A stretch of DNA of 21,144 nt from Alcanivorax sp. UBA4485 (GTDB lineage: Bacteria > Pseudomonadota > Gammaproteobacteria > Pseudomonadales > Alcanivoracaceae), in the NCBI GenBank assembly GCA_002389055.1, contig DGNT01000214.1:1-21144 (forward strand). The letters are read 5' to 3'. The number at the start of each line of letters is the position of its first letter. Positions within the stretch are counted from its first letter, which is position 1. The position numbers and the translations under genes are program-made. The notes beneath the pieces are model-generated. The model was given only the letters and a program-made list of their open reading frames with translations. It did no database searches and was not told the DNA's origin. This document shows, piece after piece, positions 7,108 to 14,733 of the stretch.

Positions 7108-9026
7108 GTATTCTCCGTCATTACCAGGCCCGTTTCGAAGCAGGACAGGAAGACGAAATGTCCCTGGAGGAATACCTCGCCCTGTGTAAAAGCGACCCCG
7201 GCGTATACGCCTCCGCCCCGGAGCGCATGCTGATGGCGATCGGCGAGCCGGAGCTGGTGGACACCTCCAAGGACCCTCGCCTGTCGCGGATTTTTTCCAA
7301 CAAAATGATCCGCCGCTACCCGGCCTTTGACGAGTTCTACGGTCTGGAAGACGTGATCGAAAACATCGTCAGTTACTTCCGCCACGCGGCCCAGGGCCTG
7401 GAAGAGAAGAAACAAATTCTTTACCTGCTGGGGCCGGTGGGTGGCGGCAAATCGTCGCTGGCGGAAAAACTGAAAGCGCTGATGCAGAAGGTGCCGTTCT
7501 ACGCGATCAAGGATTCGCCGGTGAACGAGTCACCGCTGTGCCTGTTCGACGCGGAAGAAGACGGCCCGATTCTGGAAGAGGAGTACGGCATCCCGCGCCG
7601 TTATGTGCGCACCATCATGTCGCCCTGGGCGGTGAAACGCCTGAAAGACTACGGCGGCGACCTGAGCCAGTTCCGCGTGGTCCGGCGCTACCCGTCGATC
7701 CTCGACCAGGTGGCGGTGGCCAAGACCGAGCCCGGCGACGAAAACAATCAGGACATCTCGTCCCTGGTGGGCAAGGTGGACATCCGCAAGCTGGAGGAAT
7801 TCGCCCAGGAAGACCCGGACGCCTACAGCTTTTCCGGCGGCCTGTGCCGGGCCAACCAGGGCCTGCTCGAATTCGTGGAAATGTTCAAAGCGCCGATCAA
7901 AGTGCTGCACCCGCTGCTCACCGCCACCCAGGAGGGCAACTACAACGGTACCGAGCACATGGGCGCGATTCCGTTCGACGGCATCGTGCTGGCGCACTCC
8001 AACGAAGCGGAGTGGCAGACGTTCCGCCACAACAAGAACAACGAAGCCTTTATCGACCGCGTGTTCATCGTCAAGGTGCCCTACTGCCTGAGAGTCACCG
8101 AGGAACAGCAGATCTACGACAAGCTGCTGCGCAACTCCAGCCTGCGCGAGGCGCACTGCGCGCCGGACACCCTTCGCATGCTGGCCCAGTTCTCGGTGCT
8201 CACGCGCCTCAAGGAACCGGAGAATTCCAGCATCTACTCCAAGATGCGGGTCTACGACGGCGAAAACCTCAAGGACGTGGATCCGCGCGCCAAGTCGATG
8301 CAGGAATACCGGGATATGGCCGGCGTGGATGAGGGCATGGACGGGCTTTCCACCCGTTTCGCCTTCAAGATTCTGTCCAAGGTGTTCAATTTCGATCACT
8401 CCGAAGTGGCGGCTAACCCGGTGCATTTGATGCATGTGCTCGAACAGCGCATCGAACAGGAACAATTCCCCCAGGAGCGGCAAGAGCAATACCGCCGCTT
8501 CATCAAGGAGTTTCTGGTACCGCACTACGTGGAATTTATCGGCAAGGAAATCCAGACCGCCTATCTGGAATCCTACTCCGAATACGGCCAGAACATTTTC
8601 GACCGCTACGTGATGTACGCGGATTTCTGGATTCAGGATCAGGAGTTCCGCGACCCGGACACCGGCGAGATTTTTGACCGCCAGTCCCTCAACGAGGAGC
8701 TGGAAAAAATCGAAAAGCCGGCGGGCATCTCCAACCCCAAGGATTTCCGCAACGAGGTGGTCAACTTCGTGTTGCGCGCCCGCGCCAACAACAGTGGCCG
8801 CAACCCGAGCTGGATGAGTTACCAGAAGCTGCGCGACGTGATTGAGAAAAAGATGTTCTCCAACACCGAAGAGCTGCTGCCGGTGATCTCGTTCAACCCC
8901 AAAGGTAGCGAGGACGACCGCCGCAAGCACGACAACTTCGTCAAGCGGATGATGGATCGGGGGTATACGGAGAAGCAGGTGCGGTTGTTATCGGAGTGGT
9001 ATTTGCGGGTTCGGAAAGCGCAATGA
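7104..9026 (+). CDS. prkA: PrkA-family AAA/serine protein kinase (YeaG)
   Basis: The 640-residue product is nearly collinear with E. coli YeaG and Bacillus PrkA. It has an AAA-type P-loop at residues 110-118 (GPVGGGKSS) in the PrkA N-terminal domain, and the invariant stretches SKMRVYDGENLKDVDP, GLSTRFAFKIL, IEKPAGISNPKDFRN and FVLRARANNSGRNP. The C-terminal PrkA kinase-like domain ends in VRLLSEWYLRVRKAQ. Family members have been reported as a serine kinase and as an AAA+ ATPase/protease, and in enterobacteria act with YeaH during nitrogen starvation and stationary phase. Start choice: AGGAGGGA at 7089-7096 lies 7 bases before ATG 7104; an in-frame start near 7020 has no such site. The last 25 or so codons use G/T-ending codons unlike the rest of the gene. 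Confidence 0.95.
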   Translation: MSILRHYQARFEAGQEDEMSLEEYLALCKSDPGVYASAPERMLMAIGEPELVDTSKDPRLSRIFSNKMIRRYPAFDEFYGLEDVIENIVSYFRHAAQGLEEKKQILYLLGPVGGGKSSLAEKLKALMQKVPFYAIKDSPVNESPLCLFDAEEDGPILEEEYGIPRRYVRTIMSPWAVKRLKDYGGDLSQFRVVRRYPSILDQVAVAKTEPGDENNQDISSLVGKVDIRKLEEFAQEDPDAYSFSGGLCRANQGLLEFVEMFKAPIKVLHPLLTATQEGNYNGTEHMGAIPFDGIVLAHSNEAEWQTFRHNKNNEAFIDRVFIVKVPYCLRVTEEQQIYDKLLRNSSLREAHCAPDTLRMLAQFSVLTRLKEPENSSIYSKMRVYDGENLKDVDPRAKSMQEYRDMAGVDEGMDGLSTRFAFKILSKVFNFDHSEVAANPVHLMHVLEQRIEQEQFPQERQEQYRRFIKEFLVPHYVEFIGKEIQTAYLESYSEYGQNIFDRYVMYADFWIQDQEFRDPDTGEIFDRQSLNEELEKIEKPAGISNPKDFRNEVVNFVLRARANNSGRNPSWMSYQKLRDVIEKKMFSNTEELLPVISFNPKGSEDDRRKHDNFVKRMMDRGYTEKQVRLLSEWYLRVRKAQ

Positions 9027-9033
9027 AAAAGCA

Positions 9034-9061
9034 GTTGATAGTTGACAGTGGATAGTTGATA
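9034..9061 (+). repeat. Four tandem heptamers between prkA and yeaH
   Basis: Four adjacent 7-base units read GTTGATA, GTTGACA, GTGGATA and GTTGATA. Their consensus is GTTGATA with two single changes. They begin 7 bases after the prkA stop, inside the 133-base gap before yeaH. No second copy of the array was noticed in the window. Similar short heptamer arrays are scattered through many bacterial genomes; their role is not known to me. Confidence 0.8.
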
Positions 9062-9159
9062 GCGCGCGGGTTGGGGCGGATTGGGCGGCGGGGCCGTGCC
9101 CGCGGATGAAGGTACGGTGCCGGGGTCGCGCCTGGTGAGTTTTCGTAGTGGAGAGCGGT

Positions 9160-10440
9160 ATGAGTTATATCATTGACCGGCGTCTCAACGGGAAGAACAA
9201 GAGTACGGTGAACCGGCAGCGTTTTCTGGAGCGTTATCGGCGGCATATTCGTGAAGCGGTGAACGAGGCGGTGGGGCGGCGCTCGATCACCGATATGGAA
9301 CAAGGGGAGCGCATCAGCATCCCCGAGAAGGATTTGTCCGAGCCGCGTTTTCTGCATGGCTCCGGTGGCCGGCGTAACGTGGTGCACCCGGGCAACCGGG
9401 AGTTCCAGGCCGGCGACCGGGTCAAGAAGCCGTCCGGCGGCGAGGGCGGTGCCGGCGGGCGGGACGCCAGCGATTCCGGCGAGGGCGCCGACGAGTTCGC
9501 ATTCGAAATCGACCAGCGTGAGTTTCTGAATTTCCTGTTCGAGGACCTGGAGCTGCCCAACCTGATCAAGCGGCATCTTGAGGGCAGCCGCTCCTTCCAC
9601 CGCCGCCACGGCGGCATCGTCAGCCATGGCCTGCCGGCCAAGATCAATATCGTGCGCTCCATGCGCCAGGCGTCCATGCGCCGGCGCGCGCTCACCGCCG
9701 CCAGCCGCCGCCGGCTGCGCCTGCTTGAGGAAGAGCGTGACGCGCTGCTGGACCAGGACCAGTCGCCGGAGCGCAACGAACGCGTCAACGAACTGGACGA
9801 TCAGATCGACCGGGTGCGCCGGCGCATCGAGCGCATTCCGTTTCTCGATGAGGTGGACCTGCGCTTCAACCACCACGTCAAAGTCCCGGTGCCGGTGAGC
9901 CGGGCGGTGATGTTCTGCATCATGGACGTGTCCGGCTCCATGAACCAGGACATGAAGGACCTGGCAAAGCGCTTCTTCCTGCTGCTCTACCTGTTTCTGC
10001 AGCGCAACTACGAACACACCGAGGTGGTGTTTATCCGCCACCACACCAGCGCCAAGGAAGTCAGCGAGGAAGAATTCTTCTACTCCCGGGAAACCGGCGG
10101 CACCATCGTGTCGAGCGCGCTGAAGCTGACCCTGGATACCATCAAGGCACGCTACCCGGTGGACGAGTGGAACCTGTACGGCGCCCAGGCCTCGGACGGC
10201 GACAACTGGAACGACGATTCGCCGGGCTGCGCCGCGCTGCTTGAAAAGGAACTGCTGCCGCGCATGCAGCACTTCTCCTATGTGGAAGTGATGCCGCGCA
10301 GTCACCAGGCGCTGTGGGAACATTACCAGAGCGTGCAGGAGCGCCATGGTGATGTGTTTTCCATGGCTCAGATCGACGACCCGGGCGACATCTACCCGGT
10401 CTTCCGGCGCCTGTTCAAAAAGCGTATGGAGGTGGCATGA
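9160..10440 (+). CDS. yeaH: YeaH/DUF444 family protein with a VWA-like domain
   Basis: The 426-residue product matches the YeaH/YhbH (DUF444) family and is within a residue or so of the E. coli protein (427). An N-terminal segment (MSYIIDRRLNGKNKSTVNRQ) and a glycine-rich linker near residues 95-105 precede a von Willebrand A-like domain. That domain carries the MIDAS metal site DVSGSM (D256, S258, S260) and the later TGGT (T315). Family members work with PrkA, but the molecular role is not established. Start: GGAG at 9150-9153 lies 6 bases before ATG 9160; a GTG at 9148 in the same frame is less likely because it overlaps that site. The stop overlaps the ycgB start as ATGA. Early codons share the G/T-ending bias of the prkA tail. 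Confidence 0.94.
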   Translation: MSYIIDRRLNGKNKSTVNRQRFLERYRRHIREAVNEAVGRRSITDMEQGERISIPEKDLSEPRFLHGSGGRRNVVHPGNREFQAGDRVKKPSGGEGGAGGRDASDSGEGADEFAFEIDQREFLNFLFEDLELPNLIKRHLEGSRSFHRRHGGIVSHGLPAKINIVRSMRQASMRRRALTAASRRRLRLLEEERDALLDQDQSPERNERVNELDDQIDRVRRRIERIPFLDEVDLRFNHHVKVPVPVSRAVMFCIMDVSGSMNQDMKDLAKRFFLLLYLFLQRNYEHTEVVFIRHHTSAKEVSEEEFFYSRETGGTIVSSALKLTLDTIKARYPVDEWNLYGAQASDGDNWNDDSPGCAALLEKELLPRMQHFSYVEVMPRSHQALWEHYQSVQERHGDVFSMAQIDDPGDIYPVFRRLFKKRMEVA

Positions 10441-11948
10441 CCGTGGCCGACAGCACACTGATCTCCAGCGGTTCCGACTGGGACTTCGACACCCTGGCCG
10501 AATACGACCACGCCATCGCCGAGCTGGCCCACGGCAAGTTCGGGCTCGACACCTACCCCAACCAGATCGAAGTGATTTCCTCGGAACAAATGATGGATGC
10601 CTATTCCTCGGTGGGTATGCCGGTGGGCTACAACCACTGGTCGTTCGGCAAACAGTTCGTGGAGGTGGAAAACCGCTACCGACGCGGTCAGATGGGCCTC
10701 GCCTACGAAATCGTGATCAATTCCAACCCCTGCATCGCCTACCTGATGGAAGAGAACACCATCACCATGCAGGCGCTGGTGATCGCCCACGCCGGCTACG
10801 GCCACAACTCCTTCTTCAAGGGCAACTACCTGTTCAAAACCTGGACCGACGCCTCGGCGATCATCGATTACCTGGTGTTCGCCCGCCACTACCTGGCCGA
10901 GTGTGAGCAACGCCACGGCGTCACCGCGGTGGAAGAAACCCTGGATTCCTGCCACGCCCTGATGAACTACGGCGTCGACCGCTACAAACGGCCCACGCCG
11001 ATTTCCGCCCACGAAGAAAAGCGTCGCCAGCGCGACCGGGAAGAGGCCCTGCAACGGCAGGTCTCGGAATTGTGGAAGACCTTTCCCGATATGCAGCCGA
11101 TGGTGCAGCGCCGCGAACCCAGCCGGCGCTTCCCCTCCGAACCCCAGGAAAACCTGCTCTACTTCCTGGAAAAGAACGCCCCGTTGCTGGAGCCGTGGCA
11201 ACGGGAAGTGATCCGCATCGTGCGCAAGATGGCACAGTACTTTTACCCCCAACGCCAGACCCAGGTGATGAACGAGGGTTGGGCCACCTTCTGGCACTAC
11301 ACGCTGCTCAATGAGCTCTACGACCAGGGGCGTGTGGACGACGGCTTCATGCTCGAATTCCTGCAAAACCACAGCCAGGTGATTTACCAGCCGCCGTTCG
11401 ATTCGCCCTATTATTCCGGCATCAACCCCTACGCTCTGGGGTTCGCCATGTTCCAGGACATCCGCCGCATCTGCGAAGCGCCCACCGACGAGGACCGCCA
11501 GTGGTTCCCGGACATCGCCGGCAGCGACTGGCTGGCGACGCTCAAGTTCGCCATGGAAAGCTTCAAGGACGAAAGCTTTATCCAGCAGTTTCTGTCGCCA
11601 CGGCTGATCCGCGAATTCAAGCTGTTCAGCCTGATGGACGATTCCGAGCGTGACTACATCGAAATCAACGCCATCCATAACGAACCCGGTTACCAGGCAA
11701 TCCGTAACCGGCTGTCCGAGCAGTACAACCTGAGCATCCAGGAACCCAACATCCAGGTGTACTCGGCGGACGTGCGCGGCGACCGCTCCCTGACCCTGCA
11801 GCACCTGCGCCAGCACCACCGCCCCCTGGAGGCGGACACCGCCCAGGAAGTGTTGCGCCACCTGCACCGTTTGTGGGGCTTTGACGTGCACCTGGAGAGC
11901 GTCGACAACGGCAGCGTGGTGGAGCGGCTGTCGATCCCCCTACGCTGA
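10437..11948 (+). CDS. ycgB: SpoVR-family protein YcgB
   Basis: The 503-residue product is a SpoVR-like protein (E. coli YcgB about 510). Conserved blocks are WDFDTLAEYDHAIAELAHGK, the NPCIAYLMEENTITMQALVI to AHAGYGHNSFFKGN segment (H118), DYLVFARHYLAECEQRHG, LLYFLEKNAPLLEPWQREV and MNEGWATFWHY (E280, H287). The last carries an E-x6-H pair that could be metal-related, though this is inference. SpoVR is needed for the spore cortex in Bacillus, yet the family is widespread in non-sporulating bacteria, where it is co-inherited with prkA and yeaH as here. A GGAGG (10428-10432) is 4 bases before the ATG. No terminator is obvious after it, so reading into the fbp promoter region is possible. Confidence 0.94.
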   Translation: MTVADSTLISSGSDWDFDTLAEYDHAIAELAHGKFGLDTYPNQIEVISSEQMMDAYSSVGMPVGYNHWSFGKQFVEVENRYRRGQMGLAYEIVINSNPCIAYLMEENTITMQALVIAHAGYGHNSFFKGNYLFKTWTDASAIIDYLVFARHYLAECEQRHGVTAVEETLDSCHALMNYGVDRYKRPTPISAHEEKRRQRDREEALQRQVSELWKTFPDMQPMVQRREPSRRFPSEPQENLLYFLEKNAPLLEPWQREVIRIVRKMAQYFYPQRQTQVMNEGWATFWHYTLLNELYDQGRVDDGFMLEFLQNHSQVIYQPPFDSPYYSGINPYALGFAMFQDIRRICEAPTDEDRQWFPDIAGSDWLATLKFAMESFKDESFIQQFLSPRLIREFKLFSLMDDSERDYIEINAIHNEPGYQAIRNRLSEQYNLSIQEPNIQVYSADVRGDRSLTLQHLRQHHRPLEADTAQEVLRHLHRLWGFDVHLESVDNGSVVERLSIPLR

Positions 11949-11983
11949 ACCGGGAGGCGGGCAAGCTTCACACAACCTTTATT

Positions 11984-12002
11984 GATAAACGTTCTCATTA
12001 AT
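11984..12002 (+). promoter_or_regulatory. Fur box with overlapping promoter for fbpABC
   Basis: The 19 bases GATAAACGTTCTCATTAAT match the Fur consensus GATAATGATAATCATTATC at 12 of 19 positions, with both outer half-sites strong (GATAA and TCATTA). It overlaps a plausible sigma-70 promoter: TTGATA (11982-11987), 18 bases, TATATC (12006-12011). Fur-iron would block polymerase here, as expected for a ferric-iron transporter. The fbpA ATG lies 49 bases downstream of the box. Confidence 0.7.
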
Positions 12003-12051
12003 GTTTATATCCGGCGCAACCCTATTCGTTCATTCGCCGGAGACCCTTTTC

Positions 12052-13071
12052 ATGCGTCGACTCAGTGTCCTCTTCTCGCTAATGGCCGCCCTGGTGGTGA
12101 CCGGATGCAGCTCGCAAAGCGAAGAAGTGAACGTCTACTCCGCCCGTAAGGAAGCACTGATCAAGCCCTTGCTGGACCGCTTCACCTCGGAAACCGGGAT
12201 CACCGTCAACCTGATCACCGGCAGCGCCGACGCCCTGGTGGAGCGCATGAAAGCCGAAGGCGAACACAGCCCCGCCGATGTGCTGATCACCACCGACGCC
12301 GGCCGTCTGTACCGCGCCCAACAGGAAGGCCAGCTGGCCACCACGGAAAGCGACACCCTCACCGATCAGGTGCCGGCGGCATTGCGTGACCCCGCCGGCC
12401 ACTGGTACGGCCTGTCCGTGCGCGCCCGGGTGGTGGTCTACGCCCCGGACCGGGTGGATCCGTCCGAGCTCTCCACCTACGAAGCCCTGGCCGACCAGCA
12501 GTGGGACGACCGCATCTGCATTCGCTCCTCGGACAACATCTATAACCAGTCCCTCACCGCCAGCCTGATCGCCCACAACGGCGAAGCGGACACCGAGCAA
12601 TGGGCCGAGGGCCTGGTGTCCAACATGGCCCGCGATCCGGTGGGCGGTGACCGCGACCAGATCAAGGCGCTGGCCGCCGGCGAGTGCGACCTGGCGGTGG
12701 TCAACACCTACTACCTGGGCATGATGCAAGGCGGCGACGACGCCGACAGCCGCGAGATCGCCAACCAGGTGGCGGTGTTCTGGCCCAACCAGGACGGCCG
12801 CGGCGCCCACATCAACATTTCCGGCGCCGGCGTGGCCGCCAACGCCCCCAACCCGGACAACGCCGTGCGTCTGATCGAGTTCCTGGTCAACGACGAGTCC
12901 CAACAGTGGTACGCCGAGACCAACTACGAGTACCCGGTGCGCGCCGATGTGCCGGTGAGCGACCTGCTGCAAGAATGGGGCGAGTTCAAGCAGGACGGCC
13001 TGCCACTGGTCAAGCTGGGTGAATTGAACGCCGACGCGGTCAAAGTGATGGATCGCGCCGGCTGGAAATAA
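12052..13071 (+). CDS. fbpA: Ferric-iron ABC transporter substrate-binding lipoprotein (FbpA/FutA type)
   Basis: The 339-residue product is a cluster-D iron-binding protein that delivers periplasmic Fe3+ to the FbpBC importer. The mature domain begins EEVNVYSARKE, typical of FbpA/FutA/AfuA. It contains the tyrosine pair of the iron site in VVNTYYLGMM (Y220, Y221). The N-terminus is a lipoprotein signal: a hydrophobic stretch ending VVTGC with C19 as the acylated residue, followed by serine, so the protein is probably anchored rather than soluble like neisserial FbpA. Start: GGAGA at 12039-12043, spacing 8, supports ATG 12052. An in-frame ATG at 12001 lies inside the Fur box and promoter and is not used. 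The Fur box supports iron-repressed expression. The exact substrate (bare Fe3+ or a chelate) is not shown. Confidence 0.92.
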   Translation: MRRLSVLFSLMAALVVTGCSSQSEEVNVYSARKEALIKPLLDRFTSETGITVNLITGSADALVERMKAEGEHSPADVLITTDAGRLYRAQQEGQLATTESDTLTDQVPAALRDPAGHWYGLSVRARVVVYAPDRVDPSELSTYEALADQQWDDRICIRSSDNIYNQSLTASLIAHNGEADTEQWAEGLVSNMARDPVGGDRDQIKALAAGECDLAVVNTYYLGMMQGGDDADSREIANQVAVFWPNQDGRGAHINISGAGVAANAPNPDNAVRLIEFLVNDESQQWYAETNYEYPVRADVPVSDLLQEWGEFKQDGLPLVKLGELNADAVKVMDRAGWK

Positions 13072-13116
13072 CCGATCAAGACGGGCAAGGCGGCGGCGGA
13101 TCGGTATAATCCGGCC

Positions 13117-14733
13117 ATGTTTTCGTCGCCCGCCCTGCGCTCCCTGTGTCTTCTGCTGCTGGCCCTGGCGCTGGCCACACCGGTATTGGTGGTGGCCGGC
13201 AGCTGGCTGGCCGGCGCCTCGCCCAATTGGGCCCATCTGAGCAGCACGGTGCTGCCGTCATACCTGCGCCACTCCTTGTTTCTGGCTATGTTCACCGGCA
13301 CCGGGACGCTACTGATCGGTGTGTCCGCCGCCTGGGCGGTGGCCCGCTTTCGGTTCCCCGGGCGCCGGGTGCTGGAATGGGCACTGCTGCTGCCACTGGC
13401 CTGCCCGGCCTACCTGATCGCCTACACCTGGACCGGCATGCTGGCCAGCGAGGGCGCCCTGCAGCAGGCGCTGCCGCTGCCCCTGCCGGACATCCGCAGC
13501 CCGGCCGGGGCCGGCCTGATGCTGACGCTGGTGCTCTATCCCTATGTGTATCTGATGACCCGCGCCGCCTTTGTCAGCCAGTCCGCGGTGGCGTTGGAAG
13601 TGGCGCGCACCCTGGGCGCCGGGCCCTGGCGGCGGTTCTTCCGGGTGGCCCTGCCGCTGGCACGCCCGGCGATCATCGCCGGGCTGGCGCTGGTGTTGAT
13701 GGAAACCCTGGCGGACTACGGCACCGTGGCCTACTTCGGCGTGCCCACCCTGAGCACCGGCATCTACCGCACCTGGTTTGGCCTGGGCGACGCCCTGGCG
13801 GCGGCGCAACTGGCCGGGGTACTGCTGCTCGCCATGGTGGTGCTGCTCACCCTGGAGCGGCGCGCCCGCAAGGAACGGCGCATCAGCGTCGCCTCGGCGC
13901 GGGCGGCGGTGCCCTTGCCGCTGGGCCGGGGGCCGGGCCTGCTGCTGGCGGCGACGCTGTGGCTGCCGGTACTGCTGGGGTTCATCCTGCCCGCCCTGCA
14001 ATTGCTGGTCTGGAGCCTGCCGCGCTGGCGCGACCTGGCGGAGCCGGGCTTCCTGGGCCTGCTCGGCACCAGCCTGCTGATCGCCCTGTGCACCGCGCTG
14101 GCCGCCACCGGCCTGGGCCTGCTGTTGATCTGGGCGCGGCGGCTGCGCGGCGACCGCCCGCGCCGCCTGGCCGCCGGGCTCGCCGGCTTCGGCTACGCGG
14201 TGCCGGGCACCGTGCTGGCGGTGGGCGTGGTGCTGGTGCTCGCCAGCCTGGATCGCGGCCTCAACGATCTGCTGGCGTCCGTCGGCTTGCCGGAGCCGGG
14301 GCTGCTGTTCTCCGGCACCCTGTTCGCGGTGGTGTTCGCCTGCACGGTGCGCTTTCTGACCATTCCCATCCAGGGGCTGGACGCCGGCCTGCAGGCCCTG
14401 TCGCCCAACCTGGATAACGCCGCGCGCTCCCTGGGCACGGCGCCGCTGCCGATGATGCGGCGGGTGCATCTGCCCTTGCTGCGGGTGCCGTTGGCCACCA
14501 GCGCGCTGCTGGTGTTCGTGGATACCCTCAAGGAGCTGCCCGCCGCGCTGGTATTGCGACCCTTCAACACCAACACCCTGGCGGTGCGCGCCTTCGAGCT
14601 GGCATCCGACGAGCGGCTGGCGGACGCGGCGCTGCCGGCGCTGACCATTTTGCTCGCCGGCGTGGCGCCGGTGATACTGCTGACCCGCTCAATACGGAGC
14701 CCCGATCGAGAGAGCCCCCATGCTGACCATTGA
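13117..14733 (+). CDS. fbpB: Ferric-iron ABC transporter permease (FbpB type)
   Basis: The 538-residue product is a fused inner-membrane permease with two MetI-like halves, about 12 hydrophobic segments in total. Each half carries an EAA-type loop that contacts the ATPase: ARTLGAGPWRRFFRVALPLA around residues 160-185 and ARSLGTAPLPMMRRVHLPLL near 435-455. This duplicated layout is typical of FbpB/FutB/AfuB. It is 45 bases downstream of fbpA and overlaps fbpC by 14 bases, so the three are one transport operon. The start is odd: no Shine-Dalgarno precedes ATG 13117, but a perfect TATAAT lies at 13105-13110. The next in-frame ATG is far inside the first membrane domain, so 13117 is retained. Confidence 0.92.
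   Translation: MFSSPALRSLCLLLLALALATPVLVVAGSWLAGASPNWAHLSSTVLPSYLRHSLFLAMFTGTGTLLIGVSAAWAVARFRFPGRRVLEWALLLPLACPAYLIAYTWTGMLASEGALQQALPLPLPDIRSPAGAGLMLTLVLYPYVYLMTRAAFVSQSAVALEVARTLGAGPWRRFFRVALPLARPAIIAGLALVLMETLADYGTVAYFGVPTLSTGIYRTWFGLGDALAAAQLAGVLLLAMVVLLTLERRARKERRISVASARAAVPLPLGRGPGLLLAATLWLPVLLGFILPALQLLVWSLPRWRDLAEPGFLGLLGTSLLIALCTALAATGLGLLLIWARRLRGDRPRRLAAGLAGFGYAVPGTVLAVGVVLVLASLDRGLNDLLASVGLPEPGLLFSGTLFAVVFACTVRFLTIPIQGLDAGLQALSPNLDNAARSLGTAPLPMMRRVHLPLLRVPLATSALLVFVDTLKELPAALVLRPFNTNTLAVRAFELASDERLADAALPALTILLAGVAPVILLTRSIRSPDRESPHADH

Noticed and set aside
9034..9061. Heptamer array as a CRISPR remnant
   Set aside because: Units are 7 bases with no spacers and no cas genes nearby.
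12001..12051. ATG 12001 as the start of fbpA
   Set aside because: It lies within the Fur box and promoter, has no Shine-Dalgarno, and would spoil a clean lipoprotein signal peptide that starts at 12052.
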